Below are positions 1-5,919 of a DNA stretch of 7,936 bases, piece after piece. A program made the translations under genes and the position numbers. Under the pieces are notes generated by a model, which was not told where the DNA came from, made no database searches, and saw only the letters and a list, made by a program, of their open reading frames with translations. This DNA comes from CAYMTV01 sp964393525 (GTDB lineage: Bacteria; Patescibacteriota; Microgenomatia; Daviesbacterales; UBA10151). Each line of letters begins with the position of its first letter. Position 1 is the first letter of the stretch. The DNA lies in contig CAYMTV010000037.1 in NCBI GenBank assembly GCA_964393525.1, positions 1 through 7,936 on the forward strand, in the 5' to 3' direction.

Positions 1-1
1 C

Positions 2-835
2 GCTCTGGCTATGGGAGTGGGTAGCGCCTTAATACACAAAAAAAATCCCAATGCTGCAATAATTTATCTGGCAGCGGACCACTTATTTAGGGATACTCCG
101 CGTTTTCAGGAAAGTGCAATTGCCGCTTTAAAAGTGGCTTTATCAGGTGACTATATTGTTGCCATAGGGATAAAACCGGATTTTGCCCATACCGGGCTTG
201 GCTATCTAAAAATGGGTAATAAACTGGAATCTTTGTCAGAAATTGGTGGTGAAGTCGCTGTTTTTAAAGTTGCTGCATTTAAGGAAAAACCGGATTTACA
301 AAATGCCCAAACATTTGTCTCAAGCGGAGGGTATTTATGGAATGCTAACTTATATACCTGGTCTACAACGACTATTTTAAAAGCTTTAGAAAAATATTCC
401 CCTAAAATTTATCAGGCCATAGAAAAAATTATTAATTCACAAGAAGATATAGACAACCTTTTGGGAAAAATTTATGAAAGCCTAGGTGATACAAATTCTA
501 TCGACTACGAGGTTTCAGAAAAAGCCGACAATATGGTAGTAATCCCCTCGGATTTTGGCTGGTCAGATATAGGGGACTGGAAAGCAGTTTATGAGGCTTT
601 GGAAAAAGATTTAGAGGGGAATGTGACAGTTGGAAAAAAGGACAATTATCTTGGGGTCAAAACCAAAAACTCTTTAGTTAAAACTAACGACCGGATGATT
701 GTAACGGTTGGAGTGGAAGACCTAATTATAGTTGATACGGAAGATGCTATTTTGATTTGCTCCAAGGACAAAAGCCAGGATGTAAAACAAGTGGTAGAGA
801 AGTTAAAACAAGAGAGAAAAGATAATTTGCTCTAA
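2..835 (+). CDS. manC: Mannose-1-phosphate guanylyltransferase (5' end missing)
   Basis: This enzyme makes GDP-mannose from mannose-1-phosphate and GTP in the cytoplasm, feeding glycan and exopolysaccharide synthesis. The frame is open to the left edge (Ala-Leu-Ala precede the Met at 11), so that Met is internal. About 80-100 N-terminal residues are missing, including the nucleotide-binding GxGTRxxP loop. Family landmarks seen, numbered from the Met at 11: AADHLFRDT (about 21-29), the FKEKPD sugar-phosphate-binding lysine segment (about 90-95), GGYLWNANLYTW (about 106-117) and FGWSDIGDW (about 182-190). A beta-rich tail with the repeated SLVKTNDRMIVTVG/VDTEDAILICSKDKSQDV pattern follows, as in COG0836 ManC. 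There is no fused C-terminal isomerase (ManA-type) domain; the protein ends soon after the tail. Its TAA stop overlaps the TAG stop of the convergent gene in the shared bases CTAA (832-835). The family call is firm; mannose rather than another sugar is the usual annotation and was not tested. Confidence 0.9.
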   Translation, partial: ALAMGVGSALIHKKNPNAAIIYLAADHLFRDTPRFQESAIAALKVALSGDYIVAIGIKPDFAHTGLGYLKMGNKLESLSEIGGEVAVFKVAAFKEKPDLQNAQTFVSSGGYLWNANLYTWSTTTILKALEKYSPKIYQAIEKIINSQEDIDNLLGKIYESLGDTNSIDYEVSEKADNMVVIPSDFGWSDIGDWKAVYEALEKDLEGNVTVGKKDNYLGVKTKNSLVKTNDRMIVTVGVEDLIIVDTEDAILICSKDKSQDVKQVVEKLKQERKDNLL

Positions 836-1584
836 AGACTTTGGGAAGCGGAAGTTGTGGCTGATTTAACCTCAGGCTTAGGCTTACCACCGCGGGTTGC
901 TATATAAATAAATTCCGAACCCACTGCAATAACCTGACTGTTTGGCTTAAGATCTAAACGGGAAGCCTCCTCGTTGCCCAACCTTATTTCGGTTCCGGGG
1001 CGAAGAATGACCTTTTGAGGTTTGCCATTTTTGTCCTTTAAATTTAACACATTTCCGACAACCGACTGCACCTGTCCCCAGACTGCGAACTTTTCTTGAG
1101 TTTTATAGTTATCCAGAAAAACTATTTTCTTGGCATTTAAGTTGCTCTTGTCATCTATATCCCCTAAAGCCACTATAAAATCCTCCTCTTTAACATTTTT
1201 AAAGCTTAAGCTTTTTGAAGGTTTTTGGTTTCCTGTTTGGTACTGGGTGTACTCAGTCACTAAAATTGTTCTGCCCCCCTTAGTATTTTTCAAAATTATT
1301 TTACTTCCCTGGACAAACGATACTTTACCGGCAACAGCTTTATTTTCCAGTTTTTTATGCACCTCGGTTTTTAAGGCAGCGGCTTTTGATGCACTCTCTT
1401 TTATCAGGGCGTTTATCTTTTCTGTTAAGGTAGCGGATTTAGAGGCAGTTTTGCCGGACTGGGAAGATTCCTGGGCAAAAATAGTTGGTTGTTTTGAGTT
1501 TATAGTTAATAGTAAAAACAGAAAAAGCAAAAGAAAAATTTTTCCATGAACCATAAACCACAAACCATGAACTAATTTATTCAT
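832..1584 (-). CDS. Secreted protein with two DUF5666-like beta repeats
   Basis: This is an exported protein of 250 residues with no enzyme motif that I can see. Residues 1-37 form a signal peptide or anchor: an n-region with His and Lys, a hydrophobic core at about 16-27 (IFLLLFLFLLL), and a possible cleavage site after PTIFA. A lysine/serine/alanine-rich, helix-prone linker follows (about 40-82). Two similar beta-rich modules come next, at about 84-158 (AGKVSFVQGSKIILKN...) and 168-229 (VWGQVQSVVGNVLNLKD...). Each begins with G-[KQ]-V and has a 'NxxGKxxxxxVxxxT' strand pattern resembling DUF5666-type small beta barrels. The ATG at 1584 is chosen because AGGAGG lies 10 nt upstream and the start overlaps the upstream stop (ATGA). 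A Met at codon 11 is an alternative. The signal-peptide codons lie in an inverted heptamer repeat (separate entry). Likely co-transcribed and translationally coupled with the Ig-like gene. Function unknown. Confidence 0.75.
   Translation of the reverse strand: MNKLVHGLWFMVHGKIFLLLFLFLLLTINSKQPTIFAQESSQSGKTASKSATLTEKINALIKESASKAAALKTEVHKKLENKAVAGKVSFVQGSKIILKNTKGGRTILVTEYTQYQTGNQKPSKSLSFKNVKEEDFIVALGDIDDKSNLNAKKIVFLDNYKTQEKFAVWGQVQSVVGNVLNLKDKNGKPQKVILRPGTEIRLGNEEASRLDLKPNSQVIAVGSEFIYIATRGGKPKPEVKSATTSASQSL
1482..1574. repeat. Inverted pair of degenerate 7-nt repeat tracts inside a coding region
   Basis: Two 31-nt arms, 1482-1512 and 1544-1574, are inverted copies of each other, with 22 of 31 positions matching without gaps. 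They are separated by a 31-nt A-rich spacer. Each arm is built of degenerate heptamers. Read on the minus strand, the right arm runs GTTCATG, GTTTGTG, GTTTATG, GTTCATG. The left arm, read on the plus strand, contains AGTT-type units such as TATAGTT and AATAGTT. The whole element lies in codons 4-35 of the secreted-protein gene, so it encodes the signal peptide: arms give VHGLWFMVHG and LTINSKQPTIF, and the spacer gives the Leu/Phe core. A second element of the same design sits at 2940-3074. Confidence 0.65.
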
Positions 1585-2249
1585 TCTTCCAGTTCCTCCT
1601 CACTGAAAAATACTGTCCGGGTTTCGGTTTTACTGCTTCCGTCGTTATCGAAAGCTGTGACAGAAAGTTCATTTAAAAGTGGTGATAACTCAATAATTTG
1701 GGTAAAATCTCCGTTTTTATCCGCCTCAAAACCAAAATTTTTATCATCAGACAGATTAGATATTATTAAAGCTGCCATTGGGATTGTGGAACCGGTAATT
1801 ACCAAATTTTTGTCATGGGTTAAAATTTCATCTTCAGGGTTTTTCAAGCTCAAATTTATACTCGTAGGTCTTCTGGTAACAGGCTGATAATTTTTTATAA
1901 CTGAATCTCTAAAATCCTGATTTAATATAAAATAAAGCCCGCCTAAAAAAACTAAAGATATAATAAATAGCATGGTATGAGAGATAATAAAGGTTTGCGT
2001 GGAGATTTCTTTTTCAATAAATGAGCTGGTATTTTCCTTAGGAATCGGGGTTTTTTCACCTGGAGTTTCTTGGGTATTTGCTACTTTAGTTTGATCTTTT
2101 TCCAGCGGTGCAATTTCTTCATGGTCAGTTCGCTCAGAATTTGATTTTTCCTGATGCTTTTTCTCTTTTGTCTTTAATTCCTCTTTTTTTTGGGCAGTTT
2201 TTTTGGTCATTTGTTGTAAACTTTTCTTGCAAAGCAAGAACTTGTTCAT
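1581..2249 (-). CDS. Single-pass membrane protein with extracytoplasmic Ig-like domain
   Basis: The longest frame has 222 residues. Residues 1-80 are highly charged (Lys/Glu/Gln, disordered or coiled-coil-like, ending in a Pro/Thr/Glu stretch). One membrane helix spans about 87-109 (FIISHTMLFIISLVFLGGLYF). A beta-sandwich-like domain spans about 131-216: 'INLSLKNPEDEILTHDKNLVITGST' then 'ADKNGDFTQIIELSPLLNELSVTAFDNDGSS'. This is the pattern of bacterial Ig-like domains of the glucodextranase-B/'Big' type, which usually bind or present partners outside the membrane. The topology is inferred as N-inside, C-outside. Start choice is uncertain. The Met at 2249 abuts a putative -10 box, so a transcript from that promoter would start after it; the Met at 2210 (MTKKTAQKKEE) is at least as likely. 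The gene ends in ATGA shared with the secreted-protein gene, and its Glu-rich last codons supply that gene's AGGAGG. Ligand and role are unknown. Confidence 0.75.
   Translation of the reverse strand: MNKFLLCKKSLQQMTKKTAQKKEELKTKEKKHQEKSNSERTDHEEIAPLEKDQTKVANTQETPGEKTPIPKENTSSFIEKEISTQTFIISHTMLFIISLVFLGGLYFILNQDFRDSVIKNYQPVTRRPTSINLSLKNPEDEILTHDKNLVITGSTIPMAALIISNLSDDKNFGFEADKNGDFTQIIELSPLLNELSVTAFDNDGSSKTETRTVFFSEEELEE
1595..1600 (-). promoter_or_regulatory. Shine-Dalgarno AGGAGG for the gene starting at 1584
   Basis: AGGAGG on the minus strand, 10 nt before the ATG at 1584. It is embedded in the Glu-Glu-Leu-Glu-Glu codons at the end of the upstream gene. It decides the start of the downstream gene and suggests translational coupling through the ATGA overlap. 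Confidence 0.7.
2224..2240 (-). other. 7-bp perfect hairpin near the 5' end of the envelope-gene transcript
   Basis: On the minus strand the sequence TTCTTGCTTTGCAAGAA forms a perfect 7-bp stem with a 3-nt loop. If the promoter at 2250-2278 is used, transcription would begin at about 2243. The hairpin would then be the very first structure in the RNA, ahead of the ATG at 2210. It could protect the 5' end or tune initiation. It may be coincidental if translation starts at 2249, in which case it codes for residues within KFLLCKK. Confidence 0.4.
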
Positions 2250-2278
2250 ATCTTAAAGGTATATTGATAGCCGGTCAA
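2250..2278 (-). promoter_or_regulatory. Putative sigma70-type promoter for the envelope gene pair
   Basis: On the minus strand: -35 TTGACC (2273-2278, 5 of 6 to consensus), a 17-nt spacer, then -10 TAAGAT (2250-2255, 4 of 6). The predicted start of transcription is near 2243, downstream of the first in-frame ATG (2249). This favours the second Met (2210) as the translation start. No mapped transcript supports this; it is a motif match only. Confidence 0.45.
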
Positions 2279-2293
2279 GCGTTATGCTAATAT
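2264..2293 (+). promoter_or_regulatory. Putative promoter for the MBL-fold gene, overlapping the divergent one
   Basis: -35 TTGATA (2264-2269), an 18-nt spacer, and an extended -10 TGCTAATAT (2285-2293). Transcription would start near 2300, leaving only about 5 nt before the ATG at 2305. Its -35 region interleaves with the -35 of the minus-strand promoter, so the two could compete for polymerase. Motif match only. Confidence 0.4.
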
Positions 2294-2304
2294 GACTTTC
2301 CACG

Positions 2305-2946
2305 ATGGATATCTACTGGTACGGTCAAGCATTTTTTAAGATCAAAGGCAAGAATACCTCAATAATGATTGATCCTTTTTATTCTGACTTTACCGGACTA
2401 AAGCTTCCGAAAGATATGATCGCAGATATTGCAATTAAAACCCACAATCACAAAGACCATTCAAATTTAGAGGCTGTTTTGGGAGATCCGGTAAAAATTG
2501 AAGGACCGGGTGAGTATGAAATAAAAGGAGTGGCGGTAGCCGGAGTTTCAGTCTTTCATGATAAGGAAAACGGTGCTCAAAGAGGCAAGAATACGGTTTA
2601 CAATATAAATATTGACGGGTTAAATATAGTTCACCTGGGAGACCTAGGTCATATTTTAACCGAAAGCCAGATTGAGGATATTGGAAAAACAGATATTTTA
2701 ATGGTTCCTGTTGGTAGTATCTTTACAATAGATGCCAAAGACGCTCAAGAAGTAGTCTCGCAGCTTGAGCCGCAAATTATAATCCCGATGCATTATGCTA
2801 CCTCAGGACTAAAGTTTGAGCTGGAGCCGGTTGATAAGTTCTTAAAGGAAATGGGTACAGAAAATCCCGAAGCCTTAAACAAATTGACCGTTACCAAAGA
2901 TAAACTCCCGGCAGAACCACAAATAATAGTACTGAATAAGAGTTAA
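2305..2946 (+). CDS. Metallo-beta-lactamase-fold hydrolase (COG2220/UlaG-like)
   Basis: A cytoplasmic hydrolase of 213 residues with an intact metal-binding set. The HxHxDH signature is seen as THNHKDH (His47, His49, Asp51, His52). A later HLGDLGH (His110, Asp113, His116) supplies the bridging Asp, and MHY (His163) the last ligand. The opening 'MDIYWYGQAFFKIKGKNTSIMIDPF' is typical of the COG2220 branch ('zinc-dependent hydrolase of the beta-lactamase fold', relatives of UlaG and UPF0173). These act on phosphodiester or lactone bonds, but many have no known substrate. Length is normal for short members (about 210-230). There is no signal peptide and no Shine-Dalgarno before the ATG; a promoter 5 nt upstream suggests a nearly leaderless mRNA. 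The stop codon lies within the left arm of the following inverted-repeat element. The substrate cannot be read from the sequence. Confidence 0.85.
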   Translation: MDIYWYGQAFFKIKGKNTSIMIDPFYSDFTGLKLPKDMIADIAIKTHNHKDHSNLEAVLGDPVKIEGPGEYEIKGVAVAGVSVFHDKENGAQRGKNTVYNINIDGLNIVHLGDLGHILTESQIEDIGKTDILMVPVGSIFTIDAKDAQEVVSQLEPQIIIPMHYATSGLKFELEPVDKFLKEMGTENPEALNKLTVTKDKLPAEPQIIVLNKS

Positions 2947-3074
2947 AAGTTCAAAGTTAAAAATGAAAAGTTGAGGTATTTTCTCGCTACGCTCGAAAAA
3001 TATATTAATCTTCGAGGAACAAAGTGATGAGAAGTTACAGTAACTTTAAACTTTGCACCTTGAATTTTTAATTT
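2940..3074. repeat. Nested inverted-repeat element of 7-nt units filling the gap before dnaB
   Basis: Outer arms 2940-2973 and 3041-3074 are inverted copies, 24 of 34 positions matching without gaps. The left arm reads as heptamers GTTAAAA, GTTCAAA, GTTAAAA, ATGAAAA, GTTGAGG. The right arm, on the minus strand, reads ATTAAAA, ATTCAAG, GTGCAAA, GTTTAAA. The 67-nt middle holds more pairing: TTCTC (2981-2985) with GAGAA (3029-3033), CTCGA (2992-2996) with TCGAG (3012-3016), and a mirror-like CTCGCTACGCTCG. It has no coding capacity. The left arm contains the last codons and TAA of the MBL-fold gene. The element accounts for nearly all of the 134-nt gap and could serve as a bidirectional RNA-folding or insulation unit, or be a non-autonomous repeat. 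Confidence 0.65.
3032..3046. promoter_or_regulatory. Perfect 15-bp palindrome upstream of dnaB
   Basis: AAGTTACAGTAACTT has 7-bp perfect arms around one central base. It lies 35-49 nt before the dnaB start and at the inner edge of the right repeat arm. It fits a dimeric DNA-binding protein site better than an RNA hairpin because the loop would be too tight. It may instead be just part of the repeat element. Confidence 0.3.
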
Positions 3075-3080
3075 AATAAC

Positions 3081-4511
3081 ATGGCAATCCTAACATCGCA
3101 ACCAGTCTCAACATTTAAAGCGGTGGGTTCCATGTTAAACCGTGATCTTTCTGCTATTGCCAAGCTTCCCCCTCAAAACATAGAGGCAGAGCAATCTCTA
3201 CTTGGCGCATTACTGATAGACAAAGATGCAATTGTTTCGGTGGCGGAAATGCTCACGCCCGATGATTTTTACCGGACAGAGCAGCATGGACATATTTACA
3301 ATGCCATAGTCAAACTTTTCGAAAAGAGGGAACCGATTGATGTGGTAACGGTTACGGAAGTTCTGAAGCAGGATGGGGCTTTAGATAAGGTAGGCGGGCC
3401 CGCATATATTACCGAACTTGTTAACATGGTTCCAACCGCTGCCCATATTATTTCCTATGCCAGGATAATCAAAGAGCATTCTTTAAGAAGGCATTTAATC
3501 TCCTCCAGTACTAAATTCATTAACGATGCTTATGATGAAAGCCGCGATGTTGCTGATGTGATAGAGGATTCGGAACAGGCAATTTTTGCAATCTCCCAAA
3601 AACACATTAAAAGGGATTTTATCCAGCTTAAAGATGCGCTCGCCCAGAGTTTTGACAGGCTGGATGAAATTTCAAAATCCTCGGGTAAACTTAGGGGAGT
3701 TCCAACCGGTTTTCGGGATCTTGATAACAAGCTTGCAGGGCTTCAGGATTCTAATTTAATTATCTTTGCCGCCCGTCCGGGTCAGGGTAAAACCTCGTTT
3801 GCGCTAAATATTGCTCAGCACGTTGCGGTTGATGAAAACTTACCTGTTGGGATTTTGTGCCTTGAGATGAGCCAGGAGGAACTGGTGGACAGGCTTTTGG
3901 TAACCCAGGCAGATGTTGATGCCTGGAAACTTAAAACCGGCAGGCTGGATGAAAAAGACTTTGACAGACTGTCTCACGCCATGGGCCAGCTTGCCGAAGC
4001 GCCCCTTTTTATTGACGATACCCCTGGTGCCTCGCTTTCTGAAATCCGAACCAAAGCCAGAAGGCTTCAGGCGGAACATGGGTTAAAACTGATTGTTGTA
4101 GATTATCTGCAGCTTATTCACGGCAGGAATTTGGAAAACAGGGTTCAGGAAGTATCGGAAATTTCCCAAGGGCTTAAAAATTTAGCCAGGGAATTAAAGG
4201 TTCCGGTATTTGCGCTATCTCAGCTTTCAAGGGCAGTTGAAGCCAGAGGGACAAAAAAACCGCAGCTCGCGGATTTAAGAGAATCCGGGGCAATTGAGCA
4301 GGATGCGGATGTTGTCATGTTTATCTATCGGGAAGATCCGGAGAAAATTGAACAGGTTAAACTTGATATTCAAAAGCATAGGAATGGCCCAACCGGGGAG
4401 ATGGACCTGATATTTCGGGCAGATAGGGTAAAGTTTTATGGTATGGAAAAAACCAGGATTAAATCTACTGCTTCCCCCAAAGAAGATTCCACAAAAACTG
4501 TTGCTGCTTGA
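3081..4511 (+). CDS. dnaB: Replicative DNA helicase DnaB
   Basis: Hexameric 5'-3' helicase that unwinds the chromosome at the replication fork. The N-terminal primase-interacting domain begins at 'LPPQNIEAEQSLLGALL' (about 29-45). The linker helix is followed by the RecA-like domain from 'GVPTGFRDLD' (206-215). The Walker A loop is ARPGQGKTS (231-239). LEMS (261-264) carries the catalytic Glu262. Walker B is LIVVDYLQLI (337-346). The RESGAIEQDADVV segment (400-412) and KHRNGPTG (432-439, arginine finger Arg434) are in the right places. Length of 476 is normal and there is no intein. The first ~28 residues before the conserved start are extra. There is no Shine-Dalgarno at 3081, while GGTGGG precedes the Met at 3132 (codon 18), which is a possible alternative start. 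No DnaC or DciA loader is seen nearby. It heads a likely operon, with the next gene 31 nt downstream. Ends with TGA. Confidence 0.97.
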   Translation: MAILTSQPVSTFKAVGSMLNRDLSAIAKLPPQNIEAEQSLLGALLIDKDAIVSVAEMLTPDDFYRTEQHGHIYNAIVKLFEKREPIDVVTVTEVLKQDGALDKVGGPAYITELVNMVPTAAHIISYARIIKEHSLRRHLISSSTKFINDAYDESRDVADVIEDSEQAIFAISQKHIKRDFIQLKDALAQSFDRLDEISKSSGKLRGVPTGFRDLDNKLAGLQDSNLIIFAARPGQGKTSFALNIAQHVAVDENLPVGILCLEMSQEELVDRLLVTQADVDAWKLKTGRLDEKDFDRLSHAMGQLAEAPLFIDDTPGASLSEIRTKARRLQAEHGLKLIVVDYLQLIHGRNLENRVQEVSEISQGLKNLARELKVPVFALSQLSRAVEARGTKKPQLADLRESGAIEQDADVVMFIYREDPEKIEQVKLDIQKHRNGPTGEMDLIFRADRVKFYGMEKTRIKSTASPKEDSTKTVAA

Positions 4512-4542
4512 TTTTTATCTCCTAAAGAAATAATCTTAAAAG

Positions 4543-5142
4543 ATGAAGAATACCCGAAAATTGAGGCGCATTGGGGTGGATTTGGATGAAGTTTTGGTCG
4601 ATTTTATCCGGCCTTTTATAACTTTTTATAACAGAAGATATGGGACCAAACTTACCAGGGAAATTTTCTTGTCTTTTAACCTAAGCCAGATTATCGGTCA
4701 TAAAAGGGAGCTGGTAGATGTCCGAGTTGATGAGTTTTACAACTCGGAGGTATTTCAGACGTTAAACCCGGTAGAAGGAGCAAAAGAAGTTTTGGAATTT
4801 TTGTCTGAAAAATATGAGCTTTTTATAATTACCTCAAGACCTGCCCACATTAAAGAAAAAACCGCCAAATGGCTTGAGAGACACTTTGAAAAAGTTTTTA
4901 AACACATCCATTTTTCGGCCAATGAATATATCGGGGTTACCGGTAAGACCAAAGCCGAAATTTGTAAGAACCTGAGGATCGATCTATTGATAGAGGATAA
5001 TTTAGGTTATGCAATGGAAGCTGCCAAATCAGGAATTAAGGTTTTAATGTTTGATACTCCCTGGAATCAGACAGATTCTTTACATCCTAATATAACTCGT
5101 GTATCTTCTTGGAAGGAAGTTTTGGAGGAGTTAAAAGTATGA
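4543..5142 (+). CDS. 5'(3')-deoxyribonucleotidase-like HAD phosphatase (NT5C family)
   Basis: A cytoplasmic HAD-superfamily phosphatase of 199 residues, expected to dephosphorylate (deoxy)nucleoside monophosphates. HAD motif I is GVDLDEVLVDF, with nucleophile Asp13 and general acid/base Asp15. Motif II is IITSRP (Thr97-Ser98). A lysine for motif III is in GKTKAEIC (about 135-137). Motif IV is LLIEDN (Glu151-Asp152). The cap is helical (about 25-75). The late MFDTPWNQ stretch resembles the 'D-x-PWN' signature of PF06941. The gene lies between dnaB and a Nif3-like gene on the same strand, overlapping the latter by 4 nt (ATGA), so it probably belongs to the dnaB operon. That would fit a role in balancing nucleotide pools, though this link is inferred. 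No Shine-Dalgarno is seen before the ATG. Substrate specificity is not determined; other small phosphoesters are possible. Confidence 0.85.
   Translation: MKNTRKLRRIGVDLDEVLVDFIRPFITFYNRRYGTKLTREIFLSFNLSQIIGHKRELVDVRVDEFYNSEVFQTLNPVEGAKEVLEFLSEKYELFIITSRPAHIKEKTAKWLERHFEKVFKHIHFSANEYIGVTGKTKAEICKNLRIDLLIEDNLGYAMEAAKSGIKVLMFDTPWNQTDSLHPNITRVSSWKEVLEELKV
5124..5130 (+). promoter_or_regulatory. Shine-Dalgarno GGAGGAG that sets the Nif3-like start at 5139
   Basis: GGAGGAG ends 8 nt before the ATG at 5139, and that ATG overlaps the upstream TGA. This fixes the start at 5139 rather than at an in-frame TTG 30 nt further upstream, and suggests translational coupling. Confidence 0.75.
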
Positions 5143-5915
5143 AAAGAGATGATCTGGTCAAATGGCTAGATGAATATTTAAAGATTAATGAGGTGGAGGA
5201 TGGTAGCTGGAATGGTCTTCAAGCAGAGGGTAGTATAGAGGTAAAAAAAATTGCTTTAGGGGTAGATGCCGGTTTGGATCTTTTTAAAAAAGCTGCCGAA
5301 GATAAGACCGATTTAATAATTGTTCATCATGGAATGTTTTGGAAAAACTGGAACCCTTCGATAGTTTCTGCCAATAAGCAAAGCTTTTCTCCGAATAAAG
5401 ATAGAGTAGAGTTTCTTCTAAAAAGTGGCTTGTCACTATATGCAGCCCATTTGCCTTTAGACAGGCATAAAGAAGTTGGTAATAATGCAATGCTTTTAAA
5501 GATTATTGGTGCCCGGATTACAGACGAATTTGATATAGCTGAAGGAAAAAACACTTCCTGGCTCGGGGAGTTTAAAAAAGAAAAATCTTTAAAAGAAATT
5601 GTTGAAAATTTAAAAAAGTCCCTACAGACAGAGTGTAAAATAATCCCATTTGGAAAAAAGGAAATTAAAAAAGTGGCAGTTTGTACCGGTGGTGGTGGTT
5701 ATTCAACTCACCAGTTGGCTTTTGAATCCGGAGTTGATCTATACATTACCGGTGATCCAATTGAAGTTTACCAGTGGGATAAAGATGCGAAATTTAATGT
5801 AATTTTTGCCGGGCATTATGCGACGGAGACATTAGGAGTTAAAGCTTTAGGTGAAGTTATAAAAAATAAGTTTGATGTTAATATAGAATTTATAGATATT
5901 CCTACAGGGTTTTGA
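5139..5915 (+). CDS. Nif3-like dinuclear metal-centre protein
   Basis: A member of the conserved Nif3/YbgI family (often labelled 'GTP cyclohydrolase I type 2'), which forms hexameric toroids with two metal ions per subunit. The true cellular role is unsettled. All expected ligands are present in the 258-residue product: LIIVHHGMFW (His63, His64), AAHLPLDRH (His104, Asp108) and FAGHYATET (His226, Glu230). 'VCTGGGGYS' (181-189) and 'VDLYITGDP' (199-207) match the conserved C-terminal half. The length fits the short form without the inserted PII-like domain. The start is chosen from the ATGA overlap with the nucleotidase gene and a good Shine-Dalgarno. The gap to the next gene is only 4 nt. The protein lies in the dnaB cluster, but its position tells little beyond co-expression. 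The family call is firm; the biochemical activity is not. Confidence 0.92.
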   Translation: MKRDDLVKWLDEYLKINEVEDGSWNGLQAEGSIEVKKIALGVDAGLDLFKKAAEDKTDLIIVHHGMFWKNWNPSIVSANKQSFSPNKDRVEFLLKSGLSLYAAHLPLDRHKEVGNNAMLLKIIGARITDEFDIAEGKNTSWLGEFKKEKSLKEIVENLKKSLQTECKIIPFGKKEIKKVAVCTGGGGYSTHQLAFESGVDLYITGDPIEVYQWDKDAKFNVIFAGHYATETLGVKALGEVIKNKFDVNIEFIDIPTGF

Positions 5916-5919
5916 TTTT

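Noticed and set aside
832..835. Overlapping convergent stop codons (CTAA) as a frameshift or assembly error
   Set aside because: Both proteins end at plausible family or natural ends. Short convergent overlaps are common in compact genomes, and a similar 17-nt overlap occurs at 6839-6855.
1130..1549. Long open frame on the plus strand (139 codons), antisense to the secreted-protein gene
   Set aside because: The product is a low-complexity hydrophobic reading of the opposite strand with no start signal. The minus-strand gene has a signal peptide, two related modules and a Shine-Dalgarno.
1544..1575. Heptamer tract as a CRISPR array or simple microsatellite
   Set aside because: Units are 7 nt, degenerate and without spacers. 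The inverted second arm also does not fit a simple microsatellite.
2108..2290. Plus-strand frame of 60 codons over the start of the Ig-like gene
   Set aside because: It is the complement of a Lys/Glu-rich coding stretch, which gives a Phe/Leu-rich product. It runs through the divergent promoter region and has no ribosome-binding site.
3840..4079. Minus-strand frame of 79 codons inside dnaB
   Set aside because: It lies over the conserved DnaB core, whose constraint explains the openness of the opposite strand. No initiation signal is seen.
3309..4511. Intein in DnaB
   Set aside because: The Walker A, Walker B and RNGPTG segments are spaced as in an uninterrupted 476-residue DnaB. No splicing motifs are present.
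5109..5138. TTG start that would extend the Nif3-like protein by 10 residues
   Set aside because: The ATG at 5139 has GGAGGAG at good spacing and an ATGA overlap. The extension does not belong to the family's conserved start.
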